A DNA stretch of 20,000 nt, from positions 1 to 20,000 of the forward strand of contig JAVSCG010000031.1 of assembly GCA_037367355.1 (NCBI GenBank). The letters run 5' to 3'. The DNA is from Neoscytalidium dimidiatum (taxonomy: Eukaryota > Ascomycota > Dothideomycetes > Botryosphaeriales > Botryosphaeriaceae). This document shows positions 1 to 7,985 of this stretch, piece by piece (position 1 is the stretch's first letter; each line of letters starts with the position of its first letter). The position numbers and the translations under genes are program-made. Below the pieces are notes generated by a model. The model did no database searches, had not been told where the DNA came from, and saw only the letters and a list, made by a program, of their open reading frames with translations.

Positions 1-2
1 AT

Positions 3-788
3 TAGTGCCACCAGACGAGAAAAACCAGACTACCCGACACCCGTGGAGGAGATGACCCCACCAGGATACACGAACAGTACCTTGATGGCGTTCCTAAGGA
101 ATACCACCGGTTCAAGGAAATTTTCAGAGAAAAGATCGAAGACGCACTACCGGAACACAGACCATGGGACCACGAGATCAACTTGAAACCAGGCACTGAA
201 CCCCGATTTGGACCCCTATATCCAATGTCGGAAAAGGAGTTACAAGCAATGAGGGAACACTTGGACTTACTACTGAAGAAGGGATACATCCGACCCTCTC
301 AATCCTCAGCAGGATTCCCGTCCTCTTCGTACCAAAGCCCGGAGGCAAGTTACGCTCTGTGTGGATTACCGATCCCTGAACGACATTACCATCAAAGACC
401 GCTACCCTCTACCCCGCATCGATGAACTAAGGGATCGCCTCTCCGGGGCACGATTCTTCACCAAGTTAGACCTGCGGGATGGGTACCACCTTATCCGAAT
501 CAAGGAAGGACATGAATGGAAAACCGCATTCAGAACTCGATACGGTTTGTACGAGTACTTGGTAATGCCTCGACGGACTTACCAACGCCTGCCACATTCC
601 AAGCCCTTGTCAACCACGTCCTACGAGAATATCTGGACCGATTCTGCACAGCCTACCTCGACGACATCCTGATCTACTCAGAAACCCTTGAAGAACACAA
701 GGAACATGTATCCAAAGTCCTCCAGAAACTACTCGAATACAACCTCTCCGTCAAACCAGAAAATGTACCTTCCATGCCCAAAGGGTAG
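3..788 (+). pseudogene. gypsy-1 pol: reverse transcriptase fragment, frameshifted
   Basis: This is the reverse transcriptase of a Ty3/gypsy polyprotein, which copies element RNA into DNA in the virus-like particle. From about 72 in frame 3 the protein reads into the RT entry segment ([15 protein letters not shown], ending near 317). It continues in frame 1 with the [19 protein letters not shown] block (361 on) and [10 protein letters not shown], then returns to frame 3 for the catalytic box YLDDILIYS (654-680; the two Asp codons are 660-665). Switches between frames fall near 62-70, 317 (missing C in a C run), 353, 570 (one extra base), 588 (two missing) and 760 (missing A in an A run). Apart from these breaks the residues are well conserved, so the damage is recent or is a sequencing artefact. 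The RT itself is certain; the state of this copy depends on whether the indels are real. Confidence 0.9.
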
Positions 789-2014
789 AATTCCTAGGCT
801 TTATCATCGAACCAGGAAAAATAGTCATGGACCCAAAAAAGGTGGAAGACATCCTGAAGTGGCCAGAACCAAGGAACGTCAAAGAAGTACAAGCCTTTTT
901 AGGGTTTGCCAACTTCTACCGACGATTCATCAAACGATACTCGCATGTAGCCGAACCCCTAATCCGACTCACCCGAAAAAATACCCCTTTCACCTGGGAA
1001 GCACCCCAACAAGAGGCGTTTGATCAACTCAAAAGGGCCTTCGTAGAAGCGCCGGTACTCCTCATGTTCGATCCTGACAAGCCACTCTACCTCGAAACTG
1101 ACGCATCCGACTATGCCATTGGCGCTACCCTCAGCCAGCCAGACGACGAGGGAAGATTACACCCTATCGCGTATTACTCTCGCAAAATGTCACCCGCCGA
1201 GCTCAATTACGAGATACACGACAAAGAACTGCTTGCGATCGTCACAGCGTTCAAGGAATGGCGACACTACCTTGAGGGAGCTAACTACGAAATCACGGTA
1301 TACTCGGATCACAAGAACCTGGGATACTTCACAACCACCAAGGTGTTAAACAGAAGACAAGTACGATGGGCAGAACAACTCGCCCCCTTCTACTTCAAGA
1401 TCCACTACCGCAAGGGAAGTGAAAACGGCAAGGCCGACGCACTTAGCCGCAGAGCCGACCACGTGGAAGGAAAGCCAGAACTATCACCAGCAGTACTACG
1501 ACAAAATGACGACGGCACGTTAGGCCCCAACCGCCCCCGAATCATTGAAGAATCCGACGCACCCTGGGAAGAACGAATACTGGCACCCATCATAAGGCTA
1601 GGGAGCCCCATCGACGACGACGAACCTCCACGAAACCCAACACCAGAGCAGGAGCCGGAGGACGAAGAGGAACCGCAGGACGAGGAACCCATACCAACAC
1701 TTGAAGAAACCACGGAAGAGGCAGTAAACGAGGAAGAAGATGACACCGCCACTTGGGAACAAATCATCCAAGGAAAATATAACAATGATCCGCTATCCCA
1801 AGAACTGCTTCAACGAATAGGCACCCCCGAACATGACGACCCCGACCTAGTCCAAGACCATAGAGGCAACATACTATTCCGCGGAAAAATCTACGTACCC
1901 ACACCTCTGCGCAAACGGCTGACAAAGGAATACCACGAGTCCGCAGTTCACGGACACCCAGGAATGACAAGAACCTTGGAACGGCTTGTAAGACACTTCT
2001 ACTTTCCCGAATGA
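764..2014 (+). pseudogene. gypsy-1 pol: RT end, RNase H, acidic linker, integrase zinc domain
   Basis: This is the longest open stretch of the element, in frame 2; I take 764 as its start because it joins the RT across an A-run indel. Order: end of RT (EFLGFIIEPGK, then FLGFANFYRRFIKRYS); RNase H with TDASDYAIGATLSQ (first Asp at 1100-1102), HDKELLAIVTAFKEW (Glu), VYSDHKNLGYF (Asp at 1307-1309) and KADALSRR; a very acidic linker rich in Asp, Glu and Pro (about 1600-1770); then the integrase HHCC domain with its His residues at 1934-1957 (YHESAVHGHPG). RNase H degrades the RNA template; the zinc domain helps the integrase multimerise. Frame 2 is stopped by TGA at 2012-2014, but the same frame continues to the ECDEC pair (Cys at 2039 and 2048), so the zinc site is otherwise complete. 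Confidence 0.93.
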
Positions 2015-2647
2015 AAAGTAGAGAAAGTCATCCAGGAATGTGACGAATGCGCAAAAACAAGGTGGCACGACATGCACCATACGGACAACTACAGCTCATC
2101 ACAACACCAACCAAACCCTGGGAATCGGTCACAATGGATTTTATCACCGACCTGCCAAATTCAGTAGACCCTGTGACTAAAGCACGACACAACGCCATCC
2201 TGGTCATTGTCGACCGCCTGACAAAATGGGCATACTTCATCCCTTGTAACAAAAAATCGGAGCAGAAGGCTGCGCCTACCTCTTCCTCAGATATGTCTTC
2301 GCCCACCACGGGATGCCCAAGGAACTAATCACGGACCGAGACCCACGATTCAGAGCTAAGTTCTGGCAAACCTTGGTCCACAAGTTAGGAACTAAACACA
2401 AGATGTCAACAACGGCACACCCGCAAACCGATGGACAAACGGAACGAACCAACCAAACGCTAGAACAGTACCTAAGATTCTACCTGAATTACAGGCAAAA
2501 CAACTGGGTCGAACTCCTACCATTAGCCCAATACGCGTACAACAGCACATCAACGGAAGCCACACAAACCACGCCCTTCTACGCCAACTACGGATTCGAC
2601 CCTACTGCCTTCGGAGAACCCCAGATCTGCGAAGTACTCGCCCAAAA
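2015..2647 (+). pseudogene. gypsy-1 pol: integrase catalytic core, frameshifted
   Basis: This is the DDE-type retroviral integrase core (rve family), which joins element cDNA to host DNA. After the CxxC pair, the frame changes from 2 to 1 in the A run at 2051-2055. It reads VTMDFITDLP with the first catalytic Asp at 2137-2139, then VIVDRLTKWAYFIP. A missing G near 2263 moves it to frame 3, which reads GMPKELITDRDPRF (second Asp at 2334-2336) and TAHPQTDGQTERTNQTLEQ with the catalytic Glu at 2442-2444. All three catalytic residues are present. The characteristic LAQYAYNSTSTEATQTTPF block follows. Another A-run deletion (2644-2647) moves the frame again. Confidence 0.92.
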
Positions 2648-3309
2648 GCTATGCTCAGAGCAGACCAGCTACGTGAACTACACCAGGAACTGGCCTGAGA
2701 CATCAAATTCACCGCATACCGAATGGCCATGTACCATGACAGACGGCGCCAGGCGTCGCCGCCCCTGAAGGAGGGGATAAAGTCTGGCTCTCAGAAAAAC
2801 ATCAAAACAACACGATCGAACGACAAATTGGACCACAAGAAAATCGGACCCTACCAAATTGAGAAAAACTTTCACCTGTTTCCTTTAAACTCAGATTGCC
2901 AGAACAAGTGGGTATACACCCAGTTTTCCACATCTCTTTACTTGAACCCGCACACAGCAACGCCGAACCTGACCCAGAACTTGAAATACACCCCGATGAC
3001 GCCGACAAAGAATGGGACGTAGAGAAAATCTTGGATGGAGACTGGATCGACGGTCAATTTAAGTACCTCATCAAATGGGAAGGAGCGGATTCCGCCGGGA
3101 ACCCGTGGGAACCCTCATGGGAACCAATCTCTTACCTTAACTGCGAGGAACTCATCCATGAATACCACCGACGAAACCCTGACCGCCCAAACCCAGAGCA
3201 TCCTCCCACGACGCAAACCCGGAGGAGGCGTCAAGGACACCTGAAACTGGTCCACCGGTGCCTCTCGAGGAACCAGCCCGTCGGAACCCGCCACGTCACC
3301 ACCGCCTGA
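2648..3309 (+). pseudogene. gypsy-1 pol: integrase C-terminus and chromodomain
   Basis: Frame 2 from 2648 carries the integrase C-terminal region, with an in-frame TGA at 2696-2698, and the GPF/Y-like module IGPYQIEK near 2844-2870. Length changes in G and A runs near 2773, 2800 and 2865 break it. Frame 1 from 2896 then gives PVFHISLLEPAH and a chromodomain (about 3010-3170) reading EWDVEKILDGDWIDGQF, then YLIKWEG and NPWEPSWEP, with the aromatic positions W-Y-W typical of methyl-lysine binding. Chromodomains of this family direct integration to H3K9-methylated heterochromatin, which fits the repeat-rich setting. The tail after about 3180 is Pro/Arg-rich, overlaps the antisense ORF and may not be in the original frame. 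The stop is at 3307-3309. Confidence 0.9.
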
Positions 3310-3786
3310 ACCAGATAACAAGGACCCCTGAGCCGCCCGCGCCTCCTGCGCCTCCTCAGCCTCAATGGCCGCCAACTCCCGCTCAAACAACTCCTGACTC
3401 CGGGAATCCAGGAAGGAAAGTGTCCGCAACAGGCGGATCACCTTGGACCGAGAAGTGGCGGTACGACGAACCAAACGTTGAGCCTCCTCTTGCAACCGCT
3501 GAATCTCGGCCTCATCCCTTTCGATCTCGCGCTGGGTCTGCTCAATCTGAGCCCGCACCCGGTCCCGTTGTTGATCCACACGACGAAACTCAATAGGGGA
3601 AGCCATGTCAGAAGGAAAGGAACAAAGGTGGCCTCGCTTGGCACACTCGTAACACCTCTTGGAATCCGGCGACACAAGACAACGAAGACGAGGTCTCTCC
3701 ACACAAAAGGAACAACGTCTGGGAGCGTCAGTACCGTTACGAAGGATACGGGCGAGAAGCGCGCGTCGACGAGCGGAACTGGACAT
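3115..3786 (-). CDS. Antisense ORF of gypsy-1: Zn2Cys6-like cysteine cluster plus coiled coil, function unknown
   Basis: An intact 223-codon ORF on the minus strand, between the chromodomain and the 3' LTR. It starts at the ATG at 3786-3784 and ends at TGA 3117-3115. The Cys residues are at 25, 28, 36, 45, 48 and 55, giving C-x2-C-x7-C-x8-C-x2-C-x6-C. This is within one residue of the fungal Zn(2)Cys(6) binuclear cluster (C-x2-C-x6-C-x5-12-C-x2-C-x6-8-C); several Arg lie between the second and third Cys (VERPRLR). Residues about 66-108 are a strong heptad coiled coil rich in Glu, Gln and Arg; 126-152 is a second acidic helix; 155-170 is Gly/Ser-rich. A TATA box lies about 50 bases upstream on the same strand. 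The last 50 or so residues overlap the chromodomain reading frame antisense and could be altered by the indels that affect this element. By analogy with GAL4-type proteins, DNA binding and dimerisation are possible, but this is inference. Confidence 0.7.
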   Translation of the reverse strand: MSSSARRRALLARILRNGTDAPRRCSFCVERPRLRCLVSPDSKRCYECAKRGHLCSFPSDMASPIEFRRVDQQRDRVRAQIEQTQREIERDEAEIQRLQEEAQRLVRRTATSRSKVIRLLRTLSFLDSRSQELFERELAAIEAEEAQEARAAQGSLLSGSGGGDVAGSDGLVPREAPVDQFQVSLTPPPGLRRGRMLWVWAVRVSSVVFMDEFLAVKVRDWFP

Positions 3787-3835
3787 GACGGCAGAGAAAT
3801 AATCTCAAGGGAACTAAGGAGGGAGCTCAACTACC

Positions 3836-3841
3836 TTTATA
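3836..3841 (-). promoter_or_regulatory. TATA box for the antisense ORF
   Basis: On the minus strand this reads TATAAA (followed by GG), about 50 bases upstream of the ATG at 3786. Position and spacing suit an RNA polymerase II core promoter inside the element, pointing opposite to the LTR promoter. Confidence 0.5.
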
Positions 3842-3845
3842 CTCG

Positions 3846-3862
3846 ACCTTCGGGCCGAAGGT
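3846..3862. repeat. Perfect 8-bp inverted repeat beside the antisense promoter
   Basis: ACCTTCGG, one base (G), then CCGAAGGT. It lies just upstream of the minus-strand TATA box and just inside the polypurine tract. It could be a binding site for a dimeric regulator or simply a hairpin; the sequence does not decide. Confidence 0.55.
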
Positions 3863-3867
3863 TGCCT

Positions 3868-3877
3868 AGAGGGGGGA
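3868..3877 (+). promoter_or_regulatory. Polypurine tract, plus-strand primer site
   Basis: The run AGAGGGGGGA ends three bases before the first base of the 3' LTR (3881). In LTR retrotransposons the purine tract resists RNase H and primes plus-strand DNA synthesis; its position here helps fix the LTR start. Confidence 0.8.
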
Positions 3878-4031
3878 TAGTGTTACGGCACAGTCGCCCA
3901 GAAAGGCGGATAACGAAACCCTACGACTACTCACCGCCCACGTGACCAACTCGGGGCCTAACTCGGCAGAATACCTACCGACACTGATGCACCAGACCAC
4001 CGCACACTCGCTCAGCAAAGCTCGGACCACC

Positions 4032-4085
4032 GATCAGTACTGATCAGTGGGTTAACATTACAGATCACTACTGATCGTACCGATC
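4032..4085. repeat. Cluster of GATC-ended palindromes in the LTR U3 region
   Basis: A perfect 14-bp palindrome GATCAGTACTGATC (4032-4045) is flanked by CCAC and GTGG, extending the dyad. It is followed by the near copy GATCACTACTGATC (4063-4076) and the overlapping GATCGTACCGATC (4073-4085). The cluster ends about 10 bases before the LTR TATA box, so it is well placed for activator or repressor sites controlling element transcription. No known factor is assigned. Confidence 0.6.
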
Positions 4086-4093
4086 ACTCCATG

Positions 4094-4100
4094 TATATAG
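4094..4100 (+). promoter_or_regulatory. LTR TATA box
   Basis: TATATAG in the middle of the 3' LTR. In the identical 5' LTR (outside the window) this would position the start of the genomic transcript; it implies the R region begins roughly 25-35 bases downstream. Confidence 0.6.
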
Positions 4101-5689
4101 ACCACACTCATTTATCGTAGTTAGGACCCTCGTGGTCAACTTGTCAATTGATTCCTACCCTACTATTGTACGAACCTCCCCTGCCTACCACTGTATTGGC
4201 CCCTAGAAAGCCCAAGCTGCCTGACGACGCGCCTCGACTCCCCCAGAAAGAGTCCCGGCGTAACACTTATTCGGTATTTTTTACTAGTATACTAATTTAT
4301 TTATTCTACTTATTATTACTACTTAATATAGTACTCTATTAACTACTTAGTTTAATAGTTATAAGCCCGGCCTACGTATTAATATCTTCTAAGTAATATA
4401 TATATATAAGTTAACCTATAGTATCTAGATAATAATATATACGATAGTATCGATATATTCTACTACTACTACCATCTAGTATTTAAGTACTTAATTAAGA
4501 ATTATACGCCTTCTTTAAATCTAAAAGTATAAAGCTCTTTAGTTATTTTATTAAGAAATACTTTCTTTACGTATAGACTACGCTATATAAGGCTAGTTAA
4601 ATACTAGTATATACGCTATAATAGCCTTACGTATATTAGTTATACTATCTAGCCTTAATAAGTAGAAAGACTAGATTAATACTATTAGAATTAAGATAAA
4701 ATCTAATAAATATTTAAATATATCGACTCTAGTAAGCCTAATAAGCTAACGTAATTAAAGGAACTTATACTAAGCTTAAATTTAACTATATAAGATTTCT
4801 CGTTATTAAATCTTAATCTATAATCGAATAATAAACTTAAAATAGAATATAAACGAAATCTCTTATACTATTTAAAAGCTAAGAACTATATTTTATAGCT
4901 ATTTAAGATTATTACTAACTTAATTAAACGTTAATACTAACTAGTTCTTAAAAGAGTTAAGAATTATTATCTATAGACGCTACTTCGTATTCTTTAGAAA
5001 CGAGTAGTACTACTAGAAGATAGTATTATTAAATAACTATATATAAAATATATAAAGCTTTAGATACTACCTACTTATTAGAACGTCCTCTTATAGATAG
5101 AAAAATAAAAAGAATAGATATTTTATATAGAAGTAAATAATTTTATTTTTATAACTACTAAGTATACTAGTATAGTCTTTCTAGTAATACTTTAGAAGTA
5201 TAACGAAATCTACGCCTTAAACTAACGAATACTATTTAAGAATAACTTTTTATTAGACTATAGTATTATTATAATATATAAATAGTATAGAATCGAGATA
5301 GAGTTAAAAGAAAATCTATATAAGTAATCTAAATAAGCCTTCTTAGTAGAATTTAGGAGCTATTCTTCTAGATAGAGGAAGCTAAAATATCTTTATAATA
5401 AGTACTATTAGTACTCTATATACTATTATATTAATCTATCTATTTATTTTATAAATTAGTAATTATATAAAGAGATAATAAAGAAAGTTAATAATATATT
5501 TAAAATTCTAAACTTAAGATAAAAGTTAATATAGTACTAGTAAGAAATAAACGAATTCTTAATTAAAAGAAGTCTATAATACTAACTATAGAAGTTAGAT
5601 TACTTATAGCTATAGTAAATACAATACTAGCGGCTTTCTTAGCTTAAAAATAAGATTCTACTATAATATAGCTTTTATAGATTATAGAT

Positions 5690-5930
5690 ACTAGCTTAAA
5701 CGCTTATATTTACTATAAATATATAAAATAATAACTTATAAATATTCGCCTAGTAGTAAACGATAAATACGTTATTTTAGATAGTAGATCTTAACTAATT
5801 AAAAACTACGTAGACGTACTAGTTATAGTATAAAGAAATAGTAAGAAAGTTAAAATACTTCTTAAGAACGTCTATTATATATCTAATATATTAGCGAATC
5901 TTATCTTAATTTAAACTATTAAGAAATTAG
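5690..5930 (+). pseudogene. copia protease to pre-integrase junction, RIP-mutated
   Basis: Frame 2 reads VILDSRS (5771-5791), which matches the copia aspartic protease box W-x-L-D-S-G-A/S with Gly changed to Arg (GGA to AGA). About 30 codons later comes LLKNVYYISNILANLILI, matching the LKNVLYVPNL..NLISV segment that ends the protease domain in Ty1/copia polyproteins. The protease releases the mature proteins from the polyprotein. TAA stops fall at plausible Gln positions. The coding sequence is cut after TIKKL by the LINE (5931). Family assignment is firm; the upstream limit is approximate. Confidence 0.78.
5920..5930. repeat. Left target-site duplication of the LINE
   Basis: TAAGAAATTAG, identical to 12023-12033. 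It lies within the copia frame (KKL codons) and marks the left edge of the LINE insertion. Confidence 0.85.
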
Positions 5931-6660
5931 ATATTTTTACGAATAAATATATCTATCGACCCTAATAAATTAACCTTAAGTAAAAGTACTAAGACCGATA
6001 TCTATCGAAAGCTCTTAATTTTCTTAGCTAGATTTCTAAATTCTAGCTTCGTAGCTATACGCGCTACTATATTATTACGTAGAAAAGAGACCTCGTTAGA
6101 ACGAATCGCTATCTTTTACCTTCATACCTCTATTAAATTCCTAAATCGACTCGAAAACGTACTAAATTTACGGAACCGACGAAGAATATCTACGCGTACT
6201 TTTATATTAAGTTATACTAGATTTAAAGCGCGTTTATACACCTAAATCTAAGGCGAAAAAGCGCTTTCTCCTCTCTATTACTCTTCTTCTTTTCTACGGC
6301 TCGTATACGTAGAGTTTTTATAACCCCTATACCTAAACGAACTAAAAATAACTAAGAATAAGTAAGAAGCTTAAATAAATAGCCGCTAAAAACGCTTTAG
6401 TTACTTCTTAGAAGAAAGTAACTAAGAAAATTCCCTACTCTTACTTAGAATTCGTTTATTTATAGCTTAGTTTAGACGAAACTAAAGCCGGCGATTTCTT
6501 TTTAATCTTATTTTCTATTATTATCTTTTCTTCTCTTTAAGAAAGAGTATAAAAACCTAAGGAAATCCTCCTCTAGACTCTTTAGATTTTCTAGACTCTT
6601 TACGCTCCTTAACTCCTATTTAACTACGCTAGTAGTTATTAAATTCTCGAATACTACGAG
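5931..6660 (+). other. LINE 5' leader, no gene seen
   Basis: Between the left target-site duplication and the first coding-like frame of ORF1. In a Tad-like LINE this would be the 5' UTR with an internal promoter. It is somewhat less AT-rich from about 6030 on than the copia DNA to its left. Nothing further can be recognised after RIP. Confidence 0.45.
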
Positions 6661-7985
6661 TTCTAGTAGTATCAAAGATATTAAAATAGAAAATAATAAA
6701 CTAATACTACTATCTAGAAGACCGAAGATAATAGTAACGGTAGAGTCTACGCTAACTCTAGGAAAAAGACTTTCCTTCTTTTCTATCTCTACGGGTATTA
6801 ACCCGTTCGAATACCGCCCCGAGAAAAGAACCCGGTATATACCGAGATCGAAACTAAAGTCCTCCGCGGAATATATTAAAGCTACGTTCGACTACCTTAT
6901 TAAGGTAATCGACCTTAAAGACGACTAGTCTAAGGCTAATAATCTTAGTAAACTTATAACTATCTTTCGCGAATATACGGCGAAAGGGAAAATCGATTTT
7001 ACTAAGTCGATTCTCGCTACCGAAGTCCGCGTACTTAAAAACGTATCTTGTACGCTTTCGAATAAAATAAGGAATCTTAGAGCTATCCTCGTAGCTACTA
7101 TAGGAAAACCCTAGCCTAGCTAGCTAACCCTAGCTAAAAAACCTATCTTCTACGCCTTAATAGCGGTAGGTTTAGTTTTAAATAACGGTTTTATAACCAT
7201 ATTGTATAAAAAACTAACTAAAAAAACAACTTTAAAGCTCGTAAAACTAACGTCTATTAAGAATAAATAAATTACCGTCTCTTACGACAGCCTATAAGAC
7301 TAATTTAATAGAATTCAGCTTTAATAAAAGCTAAATCTAGCTTTCGTAGAAGCCGGATTTATAAATAAACCCGTTATCTAAGAAACCTCTCTTTCGTTTA
7401 AGGAAAATATCCTAATTACGGGTACTAAAGACTATACTAGCTAATTTCTCTTAGAAAAAGAGAATATTATTAGAAAAGTTCTTTCTAACTCTAACCTAAA
7501 ACTAGTCGAGGCCTAGTATAAGATTATTATCTACGGAGTTTCTACGTAGGAAACTAAGAATATTCTAATTGACTCCTTTATTAAGAAGGAAATAGAGACC
7601 TTTAACGAAGGTCTATCTTCTATCGGAAAATCCTACTAGGCTACCTCGAAGAAGAAAAGAGAAAACTAATCCGCGGGATCCGTTATTATCTTATTCTATA
7701 TCGAAAAGGAATAGAAAAAGGCTATTAATAGCTGTCTTTTTATATACAAAATAAGCTATAAGATAGAGAAAGTATAGATTATTTCTAAGGGAATTTAGTG
7801 CCGTAACTACCTTAAAAATAAATATAAAATAATAAAGTATACGAGGATTTCTATATATAAAATCTATAGAAAGGAGCTTCTTATAAGAGAGTATAAATAT
7901 TAATTTATAGGCTATAAAGCCTCTAAAGGTATATAGTACTAATACTATTTTAACTTAAATTAACTAACCCCTTTTATCTATAGAA
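6660..7985 (+). pseudogene. LINE ORF1 (Gag-like nucleic-acid-binding protein), RIP-mutated
   Basis: Frame 2 reads as one protein with only TAA/TAG stops, for example INPFEYRPEKRT (about 6800), then SAEYIKATFDYLIKVIDL (from about 6871). Near its end lie mutated zinc knuckles. The codons at 7799, 7808, 7823 and 7838 are spaced exactly C-x2-C-x4-H-x4-C; the first is still TGC, while the others have become Tyr (TGC/TGT to TAC/TAT, CAT/CAC to TAT). A second knuckle-like group (YKIYRKELLIREY) follows. ORF1 proteins of Tad LINEs coat the element RNA. The start codon is lost (ATG would become ATA), so the left limit is approximate. Confidence 0.7.

Larger units (their letters stand above)
1..4265 (+). 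mobile_element. Ty3/gypsy chromovirus (gypsy-1), 3' part, not RIP-mutated
   Basis: The element enters the window inside pol and runs RT, RNase H, integrase, chromodomain, antisense ORF, polypurine tract and 3' LTR. The domain order RT-RNase H-IN-chromodomain is that of Ty3/gypsy chromoviruses (Metaviridae of fungi). Base composition is ordinary, with many CpA and TpG dinucleotides, so it has escaped the RIP seen in everything to its right. Gag, protease and the 5' LTR lie upstream of the window. The sequence following the 3' LTR (starting CTTAT at 4266) cannot be tested as a target-site duplication because the left end is missing. The pol reading frame is broken in many places (see the fragments below), so this copy is not autonomous as written. 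Confidence 0.93.
3881..4265 (+). repeat. 3' LTR of gypsy-1 (385 bp)
   Basis: The boundaries are set by the polypurine tract on the left, the terminal inverted repeat TGTTACG / CGTAACA (3881-3887 and 4259-4265, with canonical TG...CA ends) and an abrupt change to AT-rich, CpA-depleted DNA at 4266. It contains a cluster of GATC palindromes and a TATA box in the U3 part. It is not RIP-mutated. A stretch just after the TATA box, ACCCTCGTGGTCAACTTG (about 4126-4143), has a near match in the gypsy-2 LTR at about 13912-13929. Confidence 0.9.
4266..5930 (+). mobile_element. RIP-mutated Ty1/copia element, left part (gag and protease)
   Basis: A very AT-rich stretch with almost no CpA or TpG and stop codons in every frame. 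From about 4266 to 5000 I cannot name any protein; this may hold the 5' LTR/leader and the start of gag. The protease region near 5690-5930 is recognisable, and the element resumes at 12023 after the LINE insertion. The copia reading frame (frame 2) at 5771 and at the insertion point 5921 is the same, and it joins cleanly to the integrase frame on the other side. The 5' boundary and LTR were not found. Confidence 0.75.

Noticed and set aside
1405..1785. Minus-strand Ser-rich ORF of 126 codons
   Set aside because: It is the complement of the acidic linker between RNase H and integrase; GAA/GAC repeats give Ser/Phe-rich antisense frames by chance.
353..2647. Programmed frameshifting as the cause of gypsy-1 frame changes
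   Set aside because: There are too many breaks, inside conserved domains, with no slippery sites in phase. Homopolymer indels or sequencing errors fit better.
3258..3596. Plus-strand Pro-rich ORF of 112 codons
   Set aside because: It lies opposite the coiled-coil part of the antisense ORF; the Pro/Ala richness mirrors the complementary codons. It could be a C-terminal pol extension in another frame, but nothing supports it.
3438..3830. Second minus-strand ORF overlapping the Cys-rich gene
   Set aside because: Another frame of the same region; the cysteine spacing and coiled coil are found only in the 3115-3786 frame.
3478..3945. Plus-strand ORF of 155 codons
   Set aside because: It is the complement of the antisense Cys-rich gene and then runs into the LTR; no motif and an unnatural composition.
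4148..4342. Small ORF crossing the LTR end
   Set aside because: It spans the junction of the LTR and the RIP-mutated DNA, so it cannot be an inherited gene; the hydrophobic tail comes from AT-rich sequence.
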